A stretch of 36,077 bases of DNA. Source: Acidobacteriota bacterium (GTDB lineage: Bacteria; Acidobacteriota; Blastocatellia; RBC074). The stretch spans positions 1-36,077 of the forward strand of contig JAFDVL010000026.1 of assembly GCA_018268995.1 (NCBI GenBank), in the 5' to 3' direction. This document shows, one piece after another, positions 23,720-30,758 of this stretch. The notes below the pieces were generated by a model. It had not been told where the DNA came from and made no database searches. It saw nothing but the letters and a program-made list of their open reading frames with translations. Position 1 is the first letter of the stretch; every line of letters begins with the position of its first letter. The position numbers were made by a program, and so were the translations under genes.

Positions 23720-23980
23720 TTACCCTCCGCTCAATGCTTGCAGCAAGTGAATTTCGTCGGTGGGTTGCAATGGCACTTCTAAACTTTCCACCATCTCCCC
23801 ATTGACGAACACACGCATATGCGGGCGAATTGCATCTTGTTCGTCAATCATGCGAAAGCGGATGCCGGGGAACTGACGGTTGAGATTTTCCAACAGGTCC
23901 GCGATGGTTTTTCCCTCTGCGTCTACCTGCGGTTGCTGATTGGTATACGAGAGTAAAGGGCTTGGAATTGTAACTTTCAT
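23720..23980 (-). CDS. MoaD/ThiS-family ubiquitin-like protein
   Basis: An 86-residue beta-grasp sulfur-carrier-like protein starting MKVTIPSPLLSYTN and ending LLQALSGG. The C-terminal Gly-Gly is the residue pair adenylated and thiocarboxylated in MoaD/ThiS proteins. The core pattern (TIADLLENLN, MRVFVNGE, EVPLQPTDEIHLL) fits. The ATG at 23980 overlaps the stop of the upstream propeller gene as ATGA, so the two are translationally coupled. No molybdenum-cofactor or thiamine genes are nearby, so it is probably not a canonical MoaD or ThiS. Its partner is likely the propeller protein or a distant E1-like enzyme. Confidence 0.85.
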   Translation of the reverse strand: MKVTIPSPLLSYTNQQPQVDAEGKTIADLLENLNRQFPGIRFRMIDEQDAIRPHMRVFVNGEMVESLEVPLQPTDEIHLLQALSGG

Positions 23981-25137
23981 AACGCAAAATTTATCGCTTC
24001 CACTGCATAAATATGGGGCAGGTGTCTGGCGATGCACTGCCAATCTTCGCCTTCGTTCGTGCTCGCCCAGATTTCTCCGCACGTGGTGCCGAAATAGATG
24101 CCTACCGAAGCACATTCATCGGCAGTCATCGCTTGTCGGAACACTGTGAACCAAGCCTGAGATGCAGGTAAGCCACGATCTAATCGCTGCCACGACTGTC
24201 CTGCATCACGCGTAACGTAGGCCGCAGGTTTTCCATCCGGCGAAGTGCGCGGCCAAACCTGCGTGCCATCCATCGGGAAGACCCAAGCAGTATTCGGATC
24301 GCGCGGATGCAAGACCATTGGGAAACCAATATCACCAACCTCTTGAGGCATATTATCGCCAATTCTGATCCACCGACCTTCGCGGCGATCCATTCGATAA
24401 ATCCCACAATGGTTCTGCTGGTAAAGCACATCAGGAGCCAATGGATGCAGTCGCACGCAATGCGGGTCTTGCCCATATTCAGGATTAGGATCAGGCAGGA
24501 ACGTCACGATAGAACCTGTATTCAGCGGTGTCCAGCTCTGGCCTTGATCCACTGACTCAAAAACTCCGCCGCCGGACATCCCAATGTACATGTGCCGCGC
24601 GTCTCTGGGGTCAACCAAAACAGAGTGCATTTTCGGGCCATCCGGCGTTCCGTCCCCAAGACCTCCGACCCACGCTGAGCGCATCGGGTTCTCGTTAAAT
24701 CCATCAACCGAGTCCCATGTTGCCCCGCCATCGGCGGAACGAAACAACCCTTGTGGGGAAGTTCCTGCATACCAAACTCCAGGTTCGCTGGCGTGTCCCG
24801 GCGTCAACCAAAAAACGTGATCCACAACTAATCCTTTTTGCCCCTCCTCCGCCTTCGCAAATGCCGGTGGTTTGGCAGCTTCCTGCCAGGTCTCCCCCCC
24901 GTCGCTTGAGCGAAAAACCGTTGGCCCCAGGTGACCGGTTTTAGCCGCCACGAGCAATGTCTTGTCACGCGGATCGCAAACGAAGTGATGAATAATATGG
25001 CCCAGAAAAAATGGCCCTCGCAACTCCCATTGGTCGCGTGTTTCGTTGGAGCGAAGAATGAACGCGCCTTTTTTGCTCGCAATCAAAAGACTGACGGCGT
25101 GCGAATTGGATGCGGTGGTTGAAGTGCTGGAATTCAT
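23977..25137 (-). CDS. BNR/Asp-box beta-propeller protein (exo-alpha-sialidase-like)
   Basis: A 386-residue protein with at least five Asp-box (S/T-x-D-x-G-x-x-W) motifs: RSSDGGETW, RSADGGATW, ESVDQGQSW, TRDAGQSW and STNEGEDW. Spacing fits a sialidase/VPS10-type propeller. The sialidase arginine triad and FRIP motif are not evident, so enzymatic sialidase activity is doubtful. It has no clear signal peptide. TAGGAGTCACACC precedes the ATG. It is coupled to the MoaD/ThiS-like gene by a 4-nt overlap. From memory, this gene pair recurs in other soil bacteria, with unknown function. Confidence 0.85.
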   Translation of the reverse strand: MNSSTSTTASNSHAVSLLIASKKGAFILRSNETRDQWELRGPFFLGHIIHHFVCDPRDKTLLVAAKTGHLGPTVFRSSDGGETWQEAAKPPAFAKAEEGQKGLVVDHVFWLTPGHASEPGVWYAGTSPQGLFRSADGGATWDSVDGFNENPMRSAWVGGLGDGTPDGPKMHSVLVDPRDARHMYIGMSGGGVFESVDQGQSWTPLNTGSIVTFLPDPNPEYGQDPHCVRLHPLAPDVLYQQNHCGIYRMDRREGRWIRIGDNMPQEVGDIGFPMVLHPRDPNTAWVFPMDGTQVWPRTSPDGKPAAYVTRDAGQSWQRLDRGLPASQAWFTVFRQAMTADECASVGIYFGTTCGEIWASTNEGEDWQCIARHLPHIYAVEAINFAL

Positions 25138-25325
25138 GGTGTGACTCCTATCGGAAGATGAAAATGTTTGGATCAGTTATCGCTTGGCGAGCCTAATGCT
25201 TGCCGCTCCTGACCATACTGTAAGTCAGCGCGGCGCATTGTAGTGCGTGCAACAGTGTTTCGCAAGTGAAACGGAGAGGTTAAAATTAAGCTGGCTCAGC
25301 TTATGGGAAGCGTGCTGAAATCACG

Positions 25326-25343
25326 GGCGCAGATCATTTTTTG
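25326..25343 (+). repeat. 18-bp direct repeat, right copy
   Basis: An exact copy of the 23670-23687 sequence, without a matching left stem arm here, so it is not a terminator. It lies just beyond the 3' end of the TPR gene. Confidence 0.8.
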
Positions 25344-25352
25344 GTGCGATGC

Positions 25353-26540
25353 TTATTGGCAGGAGGTCTCCACTTTTCCGCCGAGTTCGACGATTTTCTT
25401 TTCGTCAGCTTTCGCCAAATCCTTTTTCCCCGAACTGCAATAGGCCGCAGCGCGCAGCAAATAAGGCTGAATCGTTTTGGGATTCGCTTCGATCAGCTTC
25501 GTCATATCTGCAATCGCCTGCTCAAAGTTTTTTGCCTGAAAGGACGACAGGCCGCGATAGTACAACGTCTCACCCGTTGGTTTCAGCTCCAGCAATTTCG
25601 TGTAATCCTGAGCGGCTTGCGCAAACTGTTTCTTTTCAAAACTGAGCGACGCGCGCGCATCCAGAGCTTCGACGTATTTCGGATTTAAGGCAATGGCTTT
25701 CCCCAGTTCCACAATCGCTTTATCCACGTCTTTCTGCTTGTGCGCGAGCAACCCGCGATAGAAATACAAATCCGGCAGCTTCGGATTCAGTTCAGACACC
25801 TTATCGAAATCGGCGCTGGCTTCGGTGAATTTTCCGAGTTGCAGGTAACTCAACGCGCGGGAAAGATAGGGTTGGAAATCTTTGGGCTTCAGCTCGATGA
25901 CTCTGGTAAAAGCGATGCGGGCGACCTCAAAATCCCCTTTGTTATACGCTGCTTGACCAGCCTTGAAATATTGGCTGGACTGAAAATCTTCGACCATTTG
26001 CTGGCGCGAGGCTTCGCTCCGCTTAAATTCGGCGCAGGTTTTACTCACCTTACCACCGAGTTCCACGACTTTTTTTTCGTCGGCAGCAGCTAATTCCGGG
26101 CTGTTTTTCTGGCAATGCGTTTGCGCGCGTCCGCGATATGCGCCTGCGAGCGTGGCATCCAGCGCAATCGCTTTGTTGTAATCATTGAGAGCTTCGTCAA
26201 AACGCCCCTGATCGTAGTGGATGCTGCCGCGCACGACGAAATGCCCGCCTTCTTTCGGAGCCATTTCGATGGATTTATTTGCGTCCGCCAACGCCTCTTT
26301 GTACGCCTCTTTCATCCGATACGCGGACGCGCGATTGGAATATGCTCCGTCGGCCCGTGGTTCGAGCCTGACGCACTCGCTGAACGATTGGATGGCTTTG
26401 TCGTACTGTTGTTGGTCCAATTGCTGAAGCCCTTGCTTGTACCAATCTGCTGCGGTCGTCGGCGTTTGGGCCGAGGAACTGAGCGAAACGATAAACAACG
26501 TGGCGATTGCGACCAGAATTTTATGTGGAGATGATTTCAT
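25353..26540 (-). CDS. Secreted TPR protein with internal domain duplication
   Basis: A 395-residue protein with a signal peptide ending SSA|Q. It has about nine tetratricopeptide repeats in two blocks (about 33-170 and 195-395). Each block ends in nearly the same sequence, ADEKKVVELGGKVSKTC and ADEKKIVELGGKVETSC, which shows duplication of a whole TPR module. It probably acts as a periplasmic scaffold; no enzymatic domain is present. It is alone on its strand, about 215 bp upstream of the BNR gene. Confidence 0.85.
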   Translation of the reverse strand: MKSSPHKILVAIATLFIVSLSSSAQTPTTAADWYKQGLQQLDQQQYDKAIQSFSECVRLEPRADGAYSNRASAYRMKEAYKEALADANKSIEMAPKEGGHFVVRGSIHYDQGRFDEALNDYNKAIALDATLAGAYRGRAQTHCQKNSPELAAADEKKVVELGGKVSKTCAEFKRSEASRQQMVEDFQSSQYFKAGQAAYNKGDFEVARIAFTRVIELKPKDFQPYLSRALSYLQLGKFTEASADFDKVSELNPKLPDLYFYRGLLAHKQKDVDKAIVELGKAIALNPKYVEALDARASLSFEKKQFAQAAQDYTKLLELKPTGETLYYRGLSSFQAKNFEQAIADMTKLIEANPKTIQPYLLRAAAYCSSGKKDLAKADEKKIVELGGKVETSCQ

Positions 26541-26706
26541 AGCTTCCTTGTTTGTTTCTCTTTGAGAGGGGGCAATCGGGCAGCCGCGATTATGCCAGAC
26601 AATCGCCTCCCGCCAAGAAAATATTCCTTCGTTTCATATTCGCAGGAAGTACGCGGCAATCGGCTCAGATCAAAATATGCCTGCCGCAAAAAAAGTGAAA
26701 AAAGAT

Positions 26707-26743
26707 TGATACAAATTTTGCCCTCGCTGCACTACTTACCGAA
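26707..26743 (+). promoter_or_regulatory. ECF-type promoter P6 (26822 gene)
   Basis: TGATACA (26707-26713), 16 nt, CACTACTTACCGAA (26730-26743). A full consensus match. The leader to the ATG at 26822 is about 80 nt, with an ACAGGAGAAAAAC ribosome site. Confidence 0.89.
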
Positions 26744-26821
26744 TAACGGAGATTCAAGTGAGCACCTGATTCTTACAACGAACAAGTTTTCTTTACCCCC
26801 TAAACCCTACAGGAGAAAAAC

Positions 26822-27178
26822 ATGAACACACGGATCACATTTGTACTGACACTCTGCTTAACCTTTGCTTTGACGGTTATCGCCGGAGCGCAAACCGAAA
26901 CAACCGCTGCTACTCAACCAGGCGTCAAAACGCCGGGCGTGACGAAACGCCAAAAGAATCAGGCCAGACGCGTTCATCGCGGTGTGAAAAACAAATCGCT
27001 GACCAAACACGAAACCAAATCAATTGCGAAAGATGCCAAAGAAATTCAGCAGGATAAAGTTGCCGCCAAGACCGATGGAACTGTCACGGGAGCCGAGCGA
27101 AAGGAAATTCATCAGGACATGAATCAAACCAGCCGCAAGATTTATCGCAAGAAACACAATAGCCGTTCACGAAAATAA
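26822..27178 (+). CDS. Small secreted helical basic protein
   Basis: A 118-residue protein with a signal peptide ending AGA|Q. The mature chain is helical and basic: GVTKRQKNQARRVHRG, SLTKHETKSIAKDAKEIQQD, DGTVTGAERKEIHQDM, and a last segment RKIYRKKHN. This pattern (basic helix, LT-x-x-E, DG-x-V-T-x-x-E, RxIYRxKHN) occurs in small exported proteins of many Gram-negative bacteria, whose function is unknown. The DG-x-V-T segment looks like a half EF-hand, but calcium binding is not shown. First gene after P6. Confidence 0.8.
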   Translation: MNTRITFVLTLCLTFALTVIAGAQTETTAATQPGVKTPGVTKRQKNQARRVHRGVKNKSLTKHETKSIAKDAKEIQQDKVAAKTDGTVTGAERKEIHQDMNQTSRKIYRKKHNSRSRK

Positions 27179-27199
27179 CAGGTCCCAACTTCCTGCGGA

Positions 27200-27270
27200 G
27201 TGTTTGGCAACAGCGAGATTGACGCCGCGCGAATTCAACGCGGTATCATCCGTGCGTTCCTGCCAAACAC
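27200..27270. repeat. Inverted repeat in the 26822-27309 gap
   Basis: Arms GTGTTTGGCA (27200-27209) and TGCCAAACAC (27261-27270) are exact complements. A second pairing (CCGCG/CGCGG) lies between them. There is no T-run, so it may be an mRNA stem or a small palindromic element. Confidence 0.6.
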
Positions 27271-27308
27271 TTCGCCCTCTATTACAGACCTATAAAGATG
27301 GAGTGGAT

Positions 27309-27743
27309 ATGCGAAGAATAATCATGATGGGATGTTTATGTGCGGCTTTCATCTTGAGTGCCGGGAGCCTTTTTCAGGGTGTTGGCGCTCAGGAACCTGC
27401 TCAAAAACCAAACCCCAAAGACCGTCCCAAAAAGGCCACACGCCGCGAAGCCGCACCGACCACGGGCAATTCCGTCAGAGGGGCAACCGTCAAGGGCAAT
27501 TCAGTGCAGCTCAAAAGCGGGTATAGATTTGTCCAAACCAATCCGAGTACCGTTTCTGTCCAGGACGTCCAGGCAAATAACACGGTGGGATCATTTGAGT
27601 GCAACTGTCTTTCCGAAGGCGGCAGATGTAGTCCAAAAGTTAAAGGGACAGGTATGAAGTGCGTCTCATCTTCAAACTGTAGAAATAATTGCCAAATCAA
27701 AATTATCTATAGCGCGACCTCACCGGAGATTGTCCCTCGCTAA
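27309..27743 (+). CDS. Secreted cysteine-rich protein
   Basis: A 144-residue protein with a signal peptide ending VGA|Q. The first half of the mature part is basic and repeats GNSV twice (TTGNSVRGATV and VKGNSVQLKSG). The second half is a compact cysteine-rich segment with six cysteines (ECNC, GRCSP, MKCVSSSNCRNNC), which suggests three disulfides. GGAGTGGAT precedes the ATG at 27309. No TGATACA site is seen directly upstream. Family not recognised. Confidence 0.72.
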   Translation: MRRIIMMGCLCAAFILSAGSLFQGVGAQEPAQKPNPKDRPKKATRREAAPTTGNSVRGATVKGNSVQLKSGYRFVQTNPSTVSVQDVQANNTVGSFECNCLSEGGRCSPKVKGTGMKCVSSSNCRNNCQIKIIYSATSPEIVPR

Positions 27744-27775
27744 GCGATTGCGCATTAAGCCAAGACCGTCTTGTA

Positions 27776-27817
27776 GGCGGCTCGGCGCGCAATGAACGGG
27801 CGAGCCGCCCATTGTAC
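27776..27817. repeat. Hairpin repeat, copy 2 (GAGCCGCCCAT family)
   Basis: Arms GGCGGCTCG (27776-27784) and CGAGCCGCC (27801-27809) pair perfectly around a 16-nt loop. The right side continues as CATTGTAC, repeating GGCGAGCCGCCCAT-GTAC from about 2158-2176 with one mismatch. Confidence 0.65.
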
Positions 27818-27894
27818 GATAGCAATTTTCCTGAACTTAATGCCATTGGCCTATGACGGCGATCCCAGCCTGTACTCTATTCAACGGAGGTTTT

Positions 27895-28938
27895 ATGAAA
27901 AAAATTGCGTTGCTATCTTTCCTTCTGATTTTGATTGTTACAGTTGCCTTTGCGCAACAACGTCCGCTTCGCAAGATTCAGCAAGCACGACAAAATCGAG
28001 CCAATACACAAACTACCGTAGCAGGTGCAAAAACTTTCACGCTGCAACTCGAAGGCATAAACCGTGAATTCGTTGTCTATCGCTCAGCGAAAGTGCCTGC
28101 CGATCAAAAAACGCCCGTCGTGTTTGCCTTCCACGGCACAGGCGGTAACGGCCCGGCCTTTTTGCGCGATTCCGGTTGGAAAGAAAAAGCCGATGAAGAA
28201 GGCCTCACCATTGTCTCCGGTTCGGCCTTGCGTTACCACATTTTCAGCGACGAAATCTATCAACAGGGCGAAGTCAAAGAGAACCTCGCGCAGTTCACCA
28301 CCAAGTGGAACATCTTTCGACTGCCGGGCATGCTTGATCCGAATTTCCCGAATCAGAAATTGTATGACGACGTCGAATTCGTGTTGGCAATGATTGATAC
28401 GGTGAAGAAAAACTACGCCGTAGATGCAGATCGGTTTTACGCGACAGGCTTTTCCAACGGCGCACAATTTACCTCGCGCCTGGCGATCCAACTCACCAAC
28501 GTATTCGCTGCTTATGGGATTTGTGCCATTGGTAATCCGATGAAGCAGGATGAAATCAAACGAACGAGTGAATACACAAGTGAGCCTTTCACTGCACGCC
28601 CCGTGATGCACATCGTGGGCGAAGTAGATGGAAAAGTCACACACAGTGCCGGGACCACTTCTTTCCCGGTGGATGAATCCGCCGTCGCTCCAAACAGTTT
28701 CCTGAAAACCAGAGTCGTGTATCCGTGGGGAATGTTGCTGAAGCTCGAAGACAAATACGATTACAAACGCACACAAAAAGCCGCGACCTTTCGCTATCAC
28801 ACGCCCACCTCAGGCGGCGCGCAGGAATTCGACTTCGCCGTCGTGCAAGGCATGGGGCACGTTTATCCGAATGGCGGCAAACTCGGCTTTCGTGTCGTGG
28901 ACTGGTTCTGGCCGTTTCTGAGTAAATACAAAAGGTAG
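27895..28938 (+). CDS. Secreted alpha/beta-hydrolase esterase, paralogue 3
   Basis: A 347-residue distant paralogue of the two esterases near the sigma gene. It has a signal peptide ending AFA|Q, a short basic linker with the same ARQNRA core, oxyanion segment FAFHGTGG, nucleophile Ser187 in GFSNG, and a terminal GMGHVYPNGG His motif. The ATG at 27895 is chosen because CGGAGGTTTT precedes it and the signal peptide starts there; an in-frame start at 27853 lacks a ribosome site. No TGATACA promoter is seen. The nearby hairpin at 27776 probably isolates it from the preceding gene. Confidence 0.85.
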   Translation: MKKIALLSFLLILIVTVAFAQQRPLRKIQQARQNRANTQTTVAGAKTFTLQLEGINREFVVYRSAKVPADQKTPVVFAFHGTGGNGPAFLRDSGWKEKADEEGLTIVSGSALRYHIFSDEIYQQGEVKENLAQFTTKWNIFRLPGMLDPNFPNQKLYDDVEFVLAMIDTVKKNYAVDADRFYATGFSNGAQFTSRLAIQLTNVFAAYGICAIGNPMKQDEIKRTSEYTSEPFTARPVMHIVGEVDGKVTHSAGTTSFPVDESAVAPNSFLKTRVVYPWGMLLKLEDKYDYKRTQKAATFRYHTPTSGGAQEFDFAVVQGMGHVYPNGGKLGFRVVDWFWPFLSKYKR

Positions 28939-29144
28939 GCAACGAAAAGAGAAAGCGGAAAATCTTGATCGGGGCGGAGAGATTCGCACTCCCGCCCCCC
29001 CCTAGTCCCAAATCAAGTTACCTATCTTTTCTCAGTCTATCGCTTCTCCTCTTATCTATTCAAAATAACACATTTAACAGCATTTCCCTTTTCCTCTGCC
29101 ATCGTATCTTTTCTGGTTTTCTCGCTTCAATGTGTGACAGGAGG

Positions 29145-29620
29145 TCATAGGATGAAAGCACAAAAGGGATATGTTTCATTGATGAACGGCCAAGGATCGT
29201 GCCAACCTCCATGCCAGCGTTGTGAACTGAGTTCCAGCGTTTCGTAATACCGCTCTTTGTTCTGTGCGATCAATCGTTCCAGACTGATGTAGCGTCCGAC
29301 TTCATAACCAAGATGATACGCCTGCAACAACCACAACAACCGCGACACGCGCCCGTTGCCATCGCGGAAGGGGTGAATGCAAAGAAAATCCAGATTGAAA
29401 GCCGCCAGCGCAATCAGCCCCGGCACTTGACGATCACGCCAACAACGATGCCAGTCGGCAATCAACTTCGCTGTCCATTCGGGTGTTAATGCCGCACTGA
29501 CAGGTTTGAAGCGCACACGCAGCTGCGACCATCGGGATAGCGTTCGATGATTTCGCCATCTTCGTCTTTGAATTGTCCGGCATCCCAAATCGTGCCGCGC
29601 GAGAGTTTGCAGCGAACCTC
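29145..29620 (-). pseudogene. Remnant of a Fic-domain (AMP-transferase-type) gene
   Basis: Fic proteins transfer AMP or related groups through HPFxxGNGRxxR. The remnant keeps HPFRDGNGRVSRLL (about 29334-29375), NLDFLCI before it, and YHLGYEVGRYISLERL-type sequence after it. It is broken three ways. The N-terminal 80-90 residues are absent, with similarity starting (CKLSRGTIWDAG) immediately at the hsdS stop. A one-base loss near 29519-29536 separates DEDGEIIERYPDGR from QLRVRFKPVSAA. The C-terminus diverges after DPWPFIN. It sits where intact fic genes sometimes follow hsdS, so it is a decayed operon member. Confidence 0.82.
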
Positions 29621-30758
29621 ACAATTCGCCCTTGAATGCTTTGTCGAGAATCGAAGGCAGCAGCGCATCCAGTGCTGGCGTAGTTTCATTTTGGAGTTGC
29701 TTGATAGCGTCAATCTTGTGCTTTACTTCGCGCAGTCGTAATTGCGCCGCCATTGATGGCAACGGCATTTTGAAGTTGAGAAAATCCGTAGGATTGAGGC
29801 GACGGCGACGAACGTTTGTGCCGGTGCTTTCGCCTGCGAGGACGGGCCAAACCGATGGCGTCCGAAAGTACACGTCCAACGTTTCCGGCAAGACGCGCGA
29901 TTCATCAACCGTGAAGACGGGAAACTCTGTTGAGACTACCAACTCATCGCATTCAGCCGGAACGATGCCCAGCGCACCTTCCCACGCCATCAATTTGGGA
30001 TAAACGAAATTTCCTGCTTGCAATCGTGTGAGGCGCGGATAGGCGAAGTCCATTCCTGATTTTTTTTGTCCTTTGAAAACACCGCGACCAAAACAATAAA
30101 CGCCAGCAAACTGATAGACCTCATCTTTCTGCACGGCAACATCTGGCTCACGCAGTTGCACCAATTCTTTCATCGCCGTGAGCTGACTTGGCGCTTCAAA
30201 AATCATCGCCCGCAGCAACGCATCACATTCAGCGGATGATTGCTGCCGCAAGCTGTGCGCCTCTTCGATCTTCGCTGCCAGTTCTTCAATCCGTGCGACG
30301 ATGCGTTGTTGTTCGGTGAGCGGTGGAAGCGGGATTTTGTAATCAAGAACGTCTTTAGGCCGAATCGCCGCATAATTCGTCGTTCCCTTTGCGCCTACTT
30401 GTTCTCGAAATGCCGGAGTACGAATGAAGTAATCGAGAAAGCGGCGTTCAAGTGCTTGCCATTTGATCTCGTAAAGAAAGTAATGGCTACTGACAATCGC
30501 GCCGTCTAAGTCTGGCGGGACGATACCAAAGCCTCCTACTTTTGCATCAATCTCTGCGACGAGAAATTCTCCGGCACGACAAACCTGCTGTTTCTTCGTT
30601 TTGATTTCTGCTCCTTGTGCAACGTCTCGCAAAACGATTCCTTGTGCGTGTAATTGCACACGACAACGCTTATAAGCTTGCAAATCATCTATCTCGATAA
30701 ATTCTTTGCGATGCTCGATAACTTGCCCTAAAGGAATTACTGGCCACTCGCTGCTCAT
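29619..30758 (-). CDS. hsdS: Type I restriction-modification specificity subunit
   Basis: A 379-residue HsdS with two target-recognition domains. The first (about 1-150) ends in IPLPPLTEQQRIVARIEEL, a classic central conserved coiled-coil region; the second (about 200-345) ends in MPLPSMAAQLRLREVKHKIDA. The protein sets the bipartite DNA sequence recognised by the HsdM/HsdR complex. Its ATG overlaps the stop of the nuclease gene by 4 nt. The C-terminus ILDKAFKGEL is complete and of normal type. Confidence 0.92.
   Translation of the reverse strand: MSSEWPVIPLGQVIEHRKEFIEIDDLQAYKRCRVQLHAQGIVLRDVAQGAEIKTKKQQVCRAGEFLVAEIDAKVGGFGIVPPDLDGAIVSSHYFLYEIKWQALERRFLDYFIRTPAFREQVGAKGTTNYAAIRPKDVLDYKIPLPPLTEQQRIVARIEELAAKIEEAHSLRQQSSAECDALLRAMIFEAPSQLTAMKELVQLREPDVAVQKDEVYQFAGVYCFGRGVFKGQKKSGMDFAYPRLTRLQAGNFVYPKLMAWEGALGIVPAECDELVVSTEFPVFTVDESRVLPETLDVYFRTPSVWPVLAGESTGTNVRRRRLNPTDFLNFKMPLPSMAAQLRLREVKHKIDAIKQLQNETTPALDALLPSILDKAFKGEL

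Noticed and set aside
27840..27894. TGATACA-type promoter before esterase 3
   Set aside because: ACTCTATTCAACGG resembles the second box, but no TGATACA lies 16 nt upstream.
29145..29620. Functional Fic toxin
   Set aside because: Both ends are missing and the frame is broken, though the HPF motif is intact.
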